This document shows, piece by piece, positions 9,072 through 17,507 of a stretch of DNA of 64,000 bases (position 1 is the stretch's first letter; each line of letters starts with the position of its first letter). This DNA comes from Aquibium carbonis (GTDB taxonomy: Bacteria > Pseudomonadota > Alphaproteobacteria > Rhizobiales > Rhizobiaceae), in NCBI RefSeq assembly GCF_003970795.1, contig NZ_RWKW01000090.1, positions 1 through 64,000 of the forward strand, in the 5' to 3' direction. The translations under genes and the position numbers were made by a program. The notes beneath the pieces are model-generated. The model had not been told where the DNA came from. It was given only the letters and a program-made list of their open reading frames with translations, and did no database searches.

Positions 9072-9266
9072 AGGCGGCGTCGGGCGCGTTTTCGGCTAAT
9101 GATCGCGGACGTTCCGTGCGCGTCCGATAGCCGAATGTTATCAATGGACAAGCCCCTCGCCGGCGCAAGATCGTCCACAATGGCTGTGCAGCGCAGCACA
9201 GTTTTTGCTTGCGAGTGGCACAAACTCGCCTACACTCGTGGCATAGTCTGCTGAGGAGGCTATGAC

Positions 9267-9353
9267 ATGGGACTGACGAAACCTATCAACGCGTTGATGG
9301 TGTGTTGTGCGTTCGCTTTCATCGGAGCGCTTATCGTCGGGGTGATCCCCTGA
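9267..9353 (+). CDS. 28-residue single-helix membrane peptide
   Basis: A short gene of 28 codons. AGGAGG sits 7 bases before the ATG. The product begins MGLTKPINALMVCCAFAF and continues as one hydrophobic helix ending GVIP. A strong hairpin terminator lies 60 bases downstream, so ribosome binding site, frame and terminator form a self-contained unit. I recall similar short MGLTKPINA-type proteins from rhizobial genomes, but their function is not known to me. Upstream bases 9072-9266 hold no other gene; TTGCGA and TACACT 16 bases apart near 9210-9235 are a possible promoter. A second ATG at 9262 gives only a 4-codon frame. Confidence 0.62.
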   Translation: MGLTKPINALMVCCAFAFIGALIVGVIP

Positions 9354-9413
9354 GCCGAAAAGGCGGCACCTGACGCCGCTGGCAGTGTAGACGATCATCG
9401 TAGACAAGACAGG

Positions 9414-9442
9414 AAACGGCCGGACATCGATCCGGCCGTTTT
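9414..9442. terminator. Intrinsic hairpin terminator, probably bidirectional
   Basis: Perfect 11-base arms (9414-9424 and 9431-9441) enclose a 6-base loop; AAA on one side and TTTT on the other give U-rich tails in both directions. It lies between the small peptide gene (plus strand) and metF (minus strand), and can serve both. Confidence 0.85.
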
Positions 9443-9485
9443 CATCGTCTGGATTGTGTCGCGCCCCTGGGCTGCCGGACCGCGC

Positions 9486-10406
9486 TCAGGCCGCGACCGG
9501 CCTGTTTTCCGACGCTGCGGTGCTGCCGCGAATTCCGATCATGTGGCAGATGGCGACGACAAGATCGGCGCGGTTCATCGTGTAGAAATGGAAATCGGTG
9601 ATGCCGCGCTCGACGAGGTCGAGCACCTGTTCGGCGGCCACAGCGGCCGCCACCAGCGCATGGGTCTGCGGATCGTCCTCCAGCCCCTCGAAGCGCTCCG
9701 CCAGCCAGGCCGGAACATGCGTCCCGCAGCGAGCGGAAAAATTCGCCACCTGCGTGAAGTTGTGCACGGGAAGGATGCCCGGCACGATCGGCACGTAGAT
9801 GCCGGCGCGGCGGATCCGCTCGACGTAGCGCTCAAAGCTGTCATTGTCGAAGAAGAACTGGGTGATGGCCCGGGTCGCCCCGTTGTCGACCTTGCGCTTC
9901 AGCATGTCGACGTCGGTGGCGAAGTCGGGGCTCTCGGGATGCTTCTCGGGATAGGCCGAGACCGAAATGTCCGTCGCGCCCTGCGCCTTCAGGGCGCCGA
10001 CCAGTTCGGCGGCATTGGCATAGCCGGAGGGATGCGGCCGGTAGCGGGCGCCGACGCCCTCGGCCGGGTCGCCGCGCAGCGCCACGAACCGCGTCACGCC
10101 CATGGCCATGAACTCGGCGATGACCTCGTCCACCTCGGCCCGCGAGGCATCGACGCAGGTCAGGTGCGCGGCCGGGTCGAGGTCGGTCTCGCGGCGGATG
10201 CGGCCGACCGTGCGCGCCGTGCGCTCACGCGTCGATCCGCCCGCGCCATAGGTGACGGAGACGAAATCGGGCGACAGCACCTGGAGCCGGGTCGTGGTCT
10301 CCCAGAGCCTGGCCTCCATCAGGTCGTTCTTCGGCGGGAAGAATTCGAAGGACACCTTGATGCGGTCGCCGATGTCGGGACGGCGGGAAAAGCGGAACTG
10401 GTTCAC
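9486..10406 (-). CDS. metF: Methylenetetrahydrofolate reductase
   Basis: Flavoenzyme that reduces 5,10-methylene-THF to 5-methyl-THF, the methyl donor for methionine synthase. The 306-residue protein has the catalytic Glu in FEFFPPKN near residue 20-27, VTYGAGGSTR near 52, LRGDP near 110 and ITQFFFDND near 174, and family-typical length. The GTG at 10406 overlaps the stop of the ArsR-methyltransferase gene by 4 bases (GTGA), with GGAGCAG just upstream, so translation is coupled. A longer open frame exists upstream but runs through the regulator gene. Cotranscription with the SAH-type regulator places metF under methionine-cycle control. Confidence 0.94.
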   Translation of the reverse strand: MNQFRFSRRPDIGDRIKVSFEFFPPKNDLMEARLWETTTRLQVLSPDFVSVTYGAGGSTRERTARTVGRIRRETDLDPAAHLTCVDASRAEVDEVIAEFMAMGVTRFVALRGDPAEGVGARYRPHPSGYANAAELVGALKAQGATDISVSAYPEKHPESPDFATDVDMLKRKVDNGATRAITQFFFDNDSFERYVERIRRAGIYVPIVPGILPVHNFTQVANFSARCGTHVPAWLAERFEGLEDDPQTHALVAAAVAAEQVLDLVERGITDFHFYTMNRADLVVAICHMIGIRGSTAASENRPVAA

Positions 10407-11416
10407 GCGGTCTGCTCCGTGCTTGGGTTGTGCGTGTCGGCGATGAGGAGGCGGCGGTCGCGGCCGAGCCAGAGCTTCACCGTCAGGTGTTCGTCGGCAA
10501 CGCCCTTGGGCTCGAACCGGATCGTCTCCTCCAGGTCGAGGCCGGCTTCGTCGAACCATTCGGCGATCTGACGGTCGGAGAAGCCGAGGCGCAGATGCGC
10601 GTGCTGCTCGCGCAGGAACTCGAGCTCGTGCGCCGCGAAATCGACGATCAGCAAATGCCCGGACGGGCGCAGCAGGCGGGCGGCCTCCGCGATGGCCGAT
10701 CCGGGATGCTCGAGATAGTGCAGCACCTGGTGGATGGTGACGAGATCGAACTGGCCGCGCTCGACCGGCGGCGCGAGCAGGTCGCCCTGGCGGATCTGGG
10801 CATGCGCGATGCCCGCCTTCTCCAGGTTGGCGCGGGCGATCGCCAGCATCTCGCGCGACAGGTCGACGCCGATCGCGTGCTGGTAGTAAGGCGCCAGAAT
10901 CTCGAGCATGCGGCCGGTGCCGGTGCCAAGGTCGAGCATGGTCCTGAACGGGCGCCGGGCCACGAGGTCGATGATCGCCTTCTCCACTGCCTCTTCCGGC
11001 ACGTGCAGCGAGCGGATGCGATCCCAGCTGTCGGCATTGGCGCCGAAATAGGCCGCTGCCCGCTCCTGCCGCCGGTGCTTGACCGAAGCCAGCCGCTCCA
11101 GGTCGCGGTCGACCGGAGGCTGCGCCGGATCGATGCGCGCAATGAGGCTGGACACCAGATCGCGCGCGAACCCCTCCTCCGTCAGGTGGAAATAGGCCCA
11201 GGAGCCTTCCTGGTAGCGGCCGATCAGGCCCTCGTCGAGCAACAGCTTGAGATGGCGCGAGACCCGCGGCTGCGACTGGTTGAGAATCTCGGTGATGTCG
11301 GAAACGGTGAGATCGCCGCGCGACAGCAGGTAGAGAATGCGCAGCCGGCTGGATTCGGCGACCGCCTTCAAGCTATCAACGAAGGTACCGAGATCGGTCA
11401 GTGGACGGAAAAGCAT
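10403..11416 (-). CDS. sahR: ArsR-type regulator fused to SAM-dependent methyltransferase domain (SahR-like)
   Basis: A 337-residue fusion. Residues about 8-95 form an ArsR winged helix (LTVSDITEILNQSQPRVSRH is the recognition region); residues about 140-320 form a class I methyltransferase domain with MLDLGTGTGRML near 160. Proteins of this build next to metF are known as SahR, repressors of methionine-cycle genes that respond to S-adenosylhomocysteine. GGAG precedes the ATG at 11416. A 16-base palindrome lies 18 bases upstream of the start, consistent with autoregulation. Whether the methyltransferase domain is catalytic or only senses the ligand is not shown. The name is assigned by architecture and context. 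Confidence 0.82.
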   Translation of the reverse strand: MLFRPLTDLGTFVDSLKAVAESSRLRILYLLSRGDLTVSDITEILNQSQPRVSRHLKLLLDEGLIGRYQEGSWAYFHLTEEGFARDLVSSLIARIDPAQPPVDRDLERLASVKHRRQERAAAYFGANADSWDRIRSLHVPEEAVEKAIIDLVARRPFRTMLDLGTGTGRMLEILAPYYQHAIGVDLSREMLAIARANLEKAGIAHAQIRQGDLLAPPVERGQFDLVTIHQVLHYLEHPGSAIAEAARLLRPSGHLLIVDFAAHELEFLREQHAHLRLGFSDRQIAEWFDEAGLDLEETIRFEPKGVADEHLTVKLWLGRDRRLLIADTHNPSTEQTA

Positions 11417-11433
11417 CTGCAACTCCAAACGAC

Positions 11434-11449
11434 ATAAAGATATGTTTAT
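11434..11449. promoter_or_regulatory. Palindromic operator between the SahR-like gene and tsaA
   Basis: ATAAAGATATGTTTAT reads the same on both strands except for one symmetric base pair. It is AT-rich in a GC-rich genome and stands 18 bases before the regulator start and 76 bases before tsaA. It is the natural binding site for the ArsR dimer and could control both divergent units. Confidence 0.7.
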
Positions 11450-11524
11450 ATGGATTTTGGAGATGATGCAACCACCCGGCGACCTCGCGATGAAGAAAAC
11501 CGCCACAGCAGGCAGGCGGTGAAT

Positions 11525-12049
11525 ATGGAAATGGAGCGGATCGGCATGAAGCGCGAGGGTGAACGCGAACTGGGCTTCGATCCGGCGGAAATGCCCGCCG
11601 ATGCCGGCTTGGTCTTCGTCGGCCGGGTGCGCTCGCCCTGGACCGAGCGGGCCGATTGCCCGAAGAACATGGCCACCGCCCGCGAGCGGGGACAGCCGGC
11701 CGCCATCGAGATCGCCGAGGCGTATCGGGAAGGGCTCGACGGGCTTTCGGGCTTCAGCCACGTCGTCATCCTGACCTGGCTCGACCGGTCGGACCGCAAC
11801 CTCATCGTCCAGTTCCCGCGCCATGCATCAGCGCCGCGCGGCACTTTCGCACTGCGGTCCCCTGCCCGGCCAAACCCGATCGGCCTGCATGTCGCGACGA
11901 TCATGTCGGTCGACATCGCCACGGGCCTCGTCGAAATCGACGCGATCGACGTTCTCGACGGGACACCGGTGGTGGACCTGAAACCCTACTACGCCACGAT
12001 CGACGCCTTTCCGGAGGCGACCCGTCCGTCGGACCAAGCCAGGCCGTGA
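11525..12049 (+). CDS. tsaA: TsaA/TrmO-like SAM-dependent tRNA methyltransferase domain protein (UPF0066)
   Basis: Member of the TsaA (UPF0066) beta-barrel methyltransferase family, 174 residues. TrmO, the characterised member, uses SAM to N6-methylate t6A37 in tRNA-Thr. Signature segments are GRVRSPWTERADCPKNM near 32, FSHVVILTWLDRS near 78 and the SAM-binding LRSPARPNPIGLH near 112-124. AGGCGG precedes the ATG at 11525; ATG at 11531 is nearly as good. The stop overlaps the GTG of the DUF2293 gene by 4 bases. Divergence from the SahR-like gene over a shared palindrome links it to SAM/SAH control. Exact tRNA target is not predictable. Confidence 0.8.
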   Translation: MEMERIGMKREGERELGFDPAEMPADAGLVFVGRVRSPWTERADCPKNMATARERGQPAAIEIAEAYREGLDGLSGFSHVVILTWLDRSDRNLIVQFPRHASAPRGTFALRSPARPNPIGLHVATIMSVDIATGLVEIDAIDVLDGTPVVDLKPYYATIDAFPEATRPSDQARP

Positions 12050-12357
12050 TCGCCCGCACCGGCCGCGCCCGCGCCGTCGCCAAGGCGCTGACCCTGCTCC
12101 TGCCGGCGGCGCCCTATGCCGACACCGAAAAGATCAGGGCCGACGCCATGCGCCCGCACATGAAGACGCTGCCGCCGTCGACCGCCGTCTGGCTCGCGGC
12201 CGTCGCGCATGTGCGCCACGAGCACACCGACTACGAGACCCTGCTGGAGGAAGGCTACGACCGCGATTCGGCGCGGTTCTTCGTCATCGACGAGACCAAT
12301 GCGGTGCTGACGCGCTGGCGCGCGACACGGCTGCTCGACCCCGACGACGAGGAATGA
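12046..12357 (+). CDS. DUF2293 domain protein
   Basis: A 103-residue protein of unknown function. Most of it is the DUF2293 domain, recognised from HVRHEHTDYETLLEEGYDRD followed by RFFVIDETN. It starts with GTG inside the tsaA stop (GTGA overlap), so it is translationally coupled to tsaA. The histidine- and acid-rich block near residues 47-66 could bind metal or RNA, but that is a guess. No signal peptide or membrane segment. A partner role with TsaA in tRNA modification is an inference from coupling only. Confidence 0.75.
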   Translation: MIARTGRARAVAKALTLLLPAAPYADTEKIRADAMRPHMKTLPPSTAVWLAAVAHVRHEHTDYETLLEEGYDRDSARFFVIDETNAVLTRWRATRLLDPDDEE

Positions 12358-12370
12358 GGCCGGCGCGGCT

Positions 12371-12988
12371 TCAGGTCCGGTAGATCCACTGCTCGGGGAT
12401 GCGCACCGAGACCTTCTCGCCCGAAGCGATGCGACCCGGCTTCTCCACCCAGGCGACGATGCCGCGCAGGCGACGCGCCACCTTGGGAAACAGCAGCGCG
12501 CCGGCTTCCCGATCGGGCATGCGGGCATGGTCGGCGATCGAACGGCCGGCGATGCGGCAGGGCACGTTCTGCCCGTCGACCTTGAGCGTCACCCCGCCCG
12601 AAAAGAACAGGAGGGTGCCGGCCGGCAGCATCGACAGACCGGGAACGCCGCCGATCACCATGTTGGCACCGATCCATTCGGGCCGGAGTTCGGACAGGTC
12701 CATACGGCCGGCGACGATGGCGAGTTCGTCGGCCGCCACGATCGACAGCTGGCGCTCGTTGCGCATTTCGGTGCCGCGCGGATACCAGGGTTCGCGCCCG
12801 CCCGACCGGCGCGAGACGCCGCGATGATGATCGCCCGCGATGCCGTCGAAGCCGAGGTCGAGCGCATCGGTTTGCGCGGTGACGAAATCGCGGCCCCCGG
12901 CCACGAGAACGGCGTCGACCGTTCCGAGCAGCTTGCGCGCCGGGTGGATCTCGACCTCGTCGTCGAGGCGCATCAGGGGCAATTGCAT
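12371..12988 (-). CDS. MOSC domain-containing protein
   Basis: A 205-residue MOSC (MOCO sulfurase C-terminal) domain protein. FDGIAGDHHRGVSRRSGGRE near residues 47-66 and ADELAIVAGRMDLSELRPEWIGANMVI near 85-112 are the usual MOSC landmarks. The conserved Cys of the family lies in NVPCRIAGRSI near 144. MOSC proteins handle sulfur or molybdenum-cofactor-linked chemistry; the substrate is unknown. ATG at 12988 follows GGAGG; a GTG one codon earlier is possible. It ends 13 bases from the convergent DUF2293 gene. The FabH-like gene follows upstream on the same strand with a 22 base gap. Confidence 0.8.
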   Translation of the reverse strand: MQLPLMRLDDEVEIHPARKLLGTVDAVLVAGGRDFVTAQTDALDLGFDGIAGDHHRGVSRRSGGREPWYPRGTEMRNERQLSIVAADELAIVAGRMDLSELRPEWIGANMVIGGVPGLSMLPAGTLLFFSGGVTLKVDGQNVPCRIAGRSIADHARMPDREAGALLFPKVARRLRGIVAWVEKPGRIASGEKVSVRIPEQWIYRT

Positions 12989-13010
12989 CACGCGGCCTCC
13001 GTTTGCCGGC

Positions 13011-14132
13011 CTACATCATGCGCACCAGCGCGCCGCCGATCGAATAGCCGGCGCCATAGGTGCAGACGAGGCCGAACTCGCCGGGCTTCATATCCTTGTG
13101 GTGCCTGTGCATGGCCACCACGGCGCCCGCCGCGGCGGTGTTGCCGAGCTCGTCGAGCACCATCGGTGCGCGGTCCTGCCCCACTTCCTCGCCGAAGGCC
13201 AGCTTCAGGATCATGGCGTTCATACGCCCGTTGGCCTGGTGCAGCCAGAAGCGGCGGATCGTGTGCGGGGTGTGGCCATGATCGGCCAGGAAGTCGACGA
13301 TGAAGCGGTGGCTCGCCACCGTCACGTCCTTGAAGACCTTGTTGCCCTGTTGCTTGATCAGCTTGTCGTCCATCGAAACACGGCTCGGGTCGTCCTCCGC
13401 CGCGCGGTTGAGATAGCCGAAATTGGAGCGAATGTTGTTGGAGAACTGCGTCCAGTTGCGCGTGTCGACCAGTTCGAACCGGCCGGCCACCTCGCGGTCG
13501 TCGTCGACGGCCTCCAGCAGAAGCGCGGTTGCGGCGTCGCCGAAGATGAAATGCGTCTGCCTGTCACGGAAATTGAGGTGCGCGGTGATCAGTTCCGGCG
13601 TCACCACCAGCGCGCGCCGATGCGCGCCGGCCCGAAGCAGGTTGAACGCCACGTGCAGCCCGCCGGCCGCCGAAGAGCAGCCGAGGCTGAGGTCGAAGGC
13701 TGCGCCCTGCGCCCCGACAGCCTTCTGGATCTCGATGCCGATCGCCGGATACATGCGCTGCAGATGCGAGGAGGCGCAGATCACGAGATCGACGCTCGCC
13801 GGATCGATGCCCGCATCCTCGATCGCCGCCGCAGCCGCCGAGGCACCGAACTCGGCCAGCACCGACAGGTCGTCGTCGCCGCGCGCGGGGATGCGCGGCG
13901 CCATGCGGTCGATGTCGAGGATGCCGTCGGACGTGTGGACGTGGCGCTGGCGAATGCCCGAGGCGTGCTCGATGAACTTCGCGCTGGAGGACGGCAGCGG
14001 CTCGAGCCCCTGCCCGGCGCGCTCGACGTTTTCGCGCTCGACGAAGGCGTTGTAGCTCTCGACCAGTTCCTCGTTGCCGATCACGGCTTGCGGGATCGTG
14101 ACCCCCGTCCCGCTGATGATGACGCGCTTCAT
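13011..14132 (-). CDS. Beta-ketoacyl-ACP synthase III (FabH-like)
   Basis: Thiolase-fold condensing enzyme, 373 residues, longer than the usual 320-residue FabH because of insertions near 30-50 and 230-265. The FabH triad is complete: Cys152 in LSLGCSSAAGG, His298 in FWLHQANGRM, Asn331 in DELGNTAAAG. It should condense an acyl-CoA starter with malonyl-ACP; whether it starts normal fatty acid synthesis or makes a special acyl chain is unknown. It is not next to plsX, where the main fabH usually lies, so a secondary or specialised role is likely. It is upstream of the MOSC gene on the same strand. Confidence 0.85.
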   Translation of the reverse strand: MKRVIISGTGVTIPQAVIGNEELVESYNAFVERENVERAGQGLEPLPSSSAKFIEHASGIRQRHVHTSDGILDIDRMAPRIPARGDDDLSVLAEFGASAAAAAIEDAGIDPASVDLVICASSHLQRMYPAIGIEIQKAVGAQGAAFDLSLGCSSAAGGLHVAFNLLRAGAHRRALVVTPELITAHLNFRDRQTHFIFGDAATALLLEAVDDDREVAGRFELVDTRNWTQFSNNIRSNFGYLNRAAEDDPSRVSMDDKLIKQQGNKVFKDVTVASHRFIVDFLADHGHTPHTIRRFWLHQANGRMNAMILKLAFGEEVGQDRAPMVLDELGNTAAAGAVVAMHRHHKDMKPGEFGLVCTYGAGYSIGGALVRMM

Positions 14133-14305
14133 GCTGGTTGTCTTTCCTGTCCGTCAGGCACTGCCGCGGACCGGGATTCCTTTCGCGCAGTAGGCGGCGG
14201 CATCGTATATCGCGCCCCCGCGCGGTGCAAACCGGATCATGCGGCTCAACATCGCCTTTCCGCGCGCTCCAGGCCTTGCAACCCGCGGTTTCGCGTCCGG
14301 AGCGA

Positions 14306-15085
14306 TCAGCCCTTCAGCGCGACGATGAACAGGCGCGGAAAGCGCAGCAGCACCTTGCCGTCGACCATCGGCGGGTGCGCGGCGGCGATTCGGGCACGAT
14401 AGGCATCCAGGAAGGTCGCCTGCTCGTCCGCGTCGAGCGGGTCGAGGAAGGGCTTCAGGCCGGTCGAGCGCAGCCATTCGACGATGGCGCCGGCATCGGC
14501 GAGCGGATGGTTGTAGATCGTGTGCCAGAGGTCGACCCGCGCCGCGACCGGCTTCAGGACGTCGTAGTAGTGCCCGACCGGCGGCAGCGGCGCGCGCGCG
14601 GCCCCCGCCATCTTGTCTGCGAAGGGCATGGCGGCGGCCGTTTCGCGCATCAGGCGATGCGTCGGTTCGGAGAGGTTGTCGGGCATCTGCACGGCGAGCG
14701 CGCCGCCCGGCGCGAGAAACCCCATCAGGCGCGCCAGCAGCGCAGGATGCCCGGGCAGCCACTGGAACACGGCGTTGGCGAAGATCACGTCCACCGGCCC
14801 GGCCGGTTGCCACGTCGCCGCATCGGCCAGCGAAAAGTCGAGTCCCGGCAGGCGTTTGCGCGCCTTTTCGATCATGTCGGGCGAGGTGTCGAAGCCCGAC
14901 ACGACCGCGTCCGGCCAGCGCTCGGCCAGAAGCTCCGTCGAATTGCCCGGCCCGCAGCCGACGTCGACCACCCGCCGGGGTGCTGCCACCGGCACCTGCG
15001 CCAGTAGATCCCGCGCCGGCCGCGTGCGCTCGTCCTCGAACTTGAGGTATTGCGTGGCAGACCAGTCGGGGCGGGTGGATTTCAT
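14306..15085 (-). CDS. tam: Trans-aconitate 2-methyltransferase-like SAM methyltransferase
   Basis: A 259-residue class I methyltransferase that matches Tam, which methylates trans-aconitate formed spontaneously from cis-aconitate. [20 protein letters not shown] near residue 9, [15 protein letters not shown] near 39-53, [12 protein letters not shown] near 63 and [12 protein letters not shown] near 102 are characteristic. The start ATG overlaps the stop of the ParE toxin gene by 4 bases, so this gene is translated from the toxin-antitoxin transcript or has an internal promoter. The 172 bases downstream toward the FabH-like gene hold nothing I can name. Confidence 0.85.
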   Translation of the reverse strand: MKSTRPDWSATQYLKFEDERTRPARDLLAQVPVAAPRRVVDVGCGPGNSTELLAERWPDAVVSGFDTSPDMIEKARKRLPGLDFSLADAATWQPAGPVDVIFANAVFQWLPGHPALLARLMGFLAPGGALAVQMPDNLSEPTHRLMRETAAAMPFADKMAGAARAPLPPVGHYYDVLKPVAARVDLWHTIYNHPLADAGAIVEWLRSTGLKPFLDPLDADEQATFLDAYRARIAAAHPPMVDGKVLLRFPRLFIVALKG

Positions 15086-15345
15086 CGATAGACCTCGCGG
15101 CGATGGCCGATGCGCACCACGAGAATGGTTACCTTCCGGTCCTCGATCTTCGCGATAACCCTGTAGTCGCCGACTCGGTATTTCCAATACCCCGACAAGG
15201 AGCCCGCAAGGGCCTCGCCGAGGTCACGCGGGTTGTCGAGCGGCGCGACGCGTTCGCGCAGGAAGCGCAGGATTCGCTGCCGATCCCGCGGTGCCAGCCG
15301 CACCAGTTCCCTGTCGACCTGGGCATCGAAGTCGACGGTCCACAC
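15082..15345 (-). CDS. RelE/ParE family toxin (intact)
   Basis: An 87-residue type II toxin of the RelE/ParE superfamily. The fold is complete: [26 protein letters not shown] gives the N-terminal strand and helices, and [20 protein letters not shown] with [14 protein letters not shown] gives the C-terminal sheet. RelE members cut ribosome-bound mRNA and ParE members poison gyrase; this sequence style does not decide between them. It lies 2 bases after the antitoxin gene and overlaps the tam-like gene by 4 bases. Compare the broken paralogue at 48061-48316, which lacks the segment corresponding to this protein's FLRE linker. Confidence 0.88.
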   Translation of the reverse strand: MWTVDFDAQVDRELVRLAPRDRQRILRFLRERVAPLDNPRDLGEALAGSLSGYWKYRVGDYRVIAKIEDRKVTILVVRIGHRREVYR

Positions 15346-15347
15346 GT

Positions 15348-15572
15348 TCAGGTCTCGTCATCTCTGCCGAGACCGTACTTCTCAATCATGTCGTCGAGCG
15401 AGATGCGCGGCCCGTTTTCCTCGACTCGCTGTTGTGCCAGATAGATATCCTCGAGATCGTCGAGATGCTCGATCAAGGCTTCACGGGCATAATAGCTCTT
15501 GGTGCGGCCGGTACGCCGCGCGAGGTCGTCAAGGCGCTTCTCGATGTCGGGAGGCAGACGAAGTGCGAGCAT
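15348..15572 (-). CDS. RelB/RHH-type antitoxin
   Basis: A 74-residue ribbon-helix-helix antitoxin. ALRLPPDIEKRLDDLARRTG is the DNA-binding beta strand and first helix; KSYYAREALIEHLDDLEDIY completes the domain; the acidic C-terminal part wraps the toxin. It is upstream of the toxin gene, as usual. AAGGAGAC precedes the ATG at 15572, and that ribosome binding site lies inside a 32-base perfect palindrome, so binding by the complex would block its own transcription. The frame is open further upstream through the palindrome, but that start would erase the operator logic. Confidence 0.87.
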   Translation of the reverse strand: MLALRLPPDIEKRLDDLARRTGRTKSYYAREALIEHLDDLEDIYLAQQRVEENGPRISLDDMIEKYGLGRDDET

Positions 15573-15576
15573 GGAC

Positions 15577-15608
15577 GTCTCCTTGCTATACATGTATAGC
15601 AAGGAGAC
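15577..15608. promoter_or_regulatory. 32-base perfect palindrome, antitoxin operator
   Basis: Bases 15577-15592 are the exact reverse complement of 15593-15608. The centre is CTATACATGTATAG. It starts 5 bases upstream of the antitoxin ATG and contains its ribosome binding site. It can be both a repressor site and, as RNA, a hairpin hiding the ribosome binding site. It lies just beyond the end of ettA. Confidence 0.85.
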
Positions 15609-15624
15609 CGCGCCATCAACTCGC

Positions 15625-17274
<1,650 letters not shown>

Positions 17275-17507
17275 GGGGCGCGTCGCACTCCGTCTTATGA
17301 GAGGAAAAGCTGAGATTGTGGGCGCTATGTAAGCGAAACCGCCGCGTGGGGCAATGCCGCCGGGCAGCCATGCGCCGACACGGCCTGTACATTTCGGCCC
17401 GCAGGCAGTAGGGAGAAGCCTAGGATGGACCCCCAAGGCCCTGCGCCGCGGCGACGCGGCTGGCCGGTGGACCGCGTTCAAGCGATACAGTACCCCGAAA
17501 GATCACC

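Noticed and set aside
9212-9235. TGGCAC-like sequence as a sigma-54 promoter before the small peptide gene
   Set aside because: The -12 element (TTGCA) is not matched at the required distance; a sigma-70-type element fits at least as well.
10403-11824. Longer regulator frame with about 136 extra N-terminal codons
   Set aside because: The extension runs antisense through tsaA and across the palindromic operator; the ATG at 11416 has a ribosome binding site and begins the ArsR domain.
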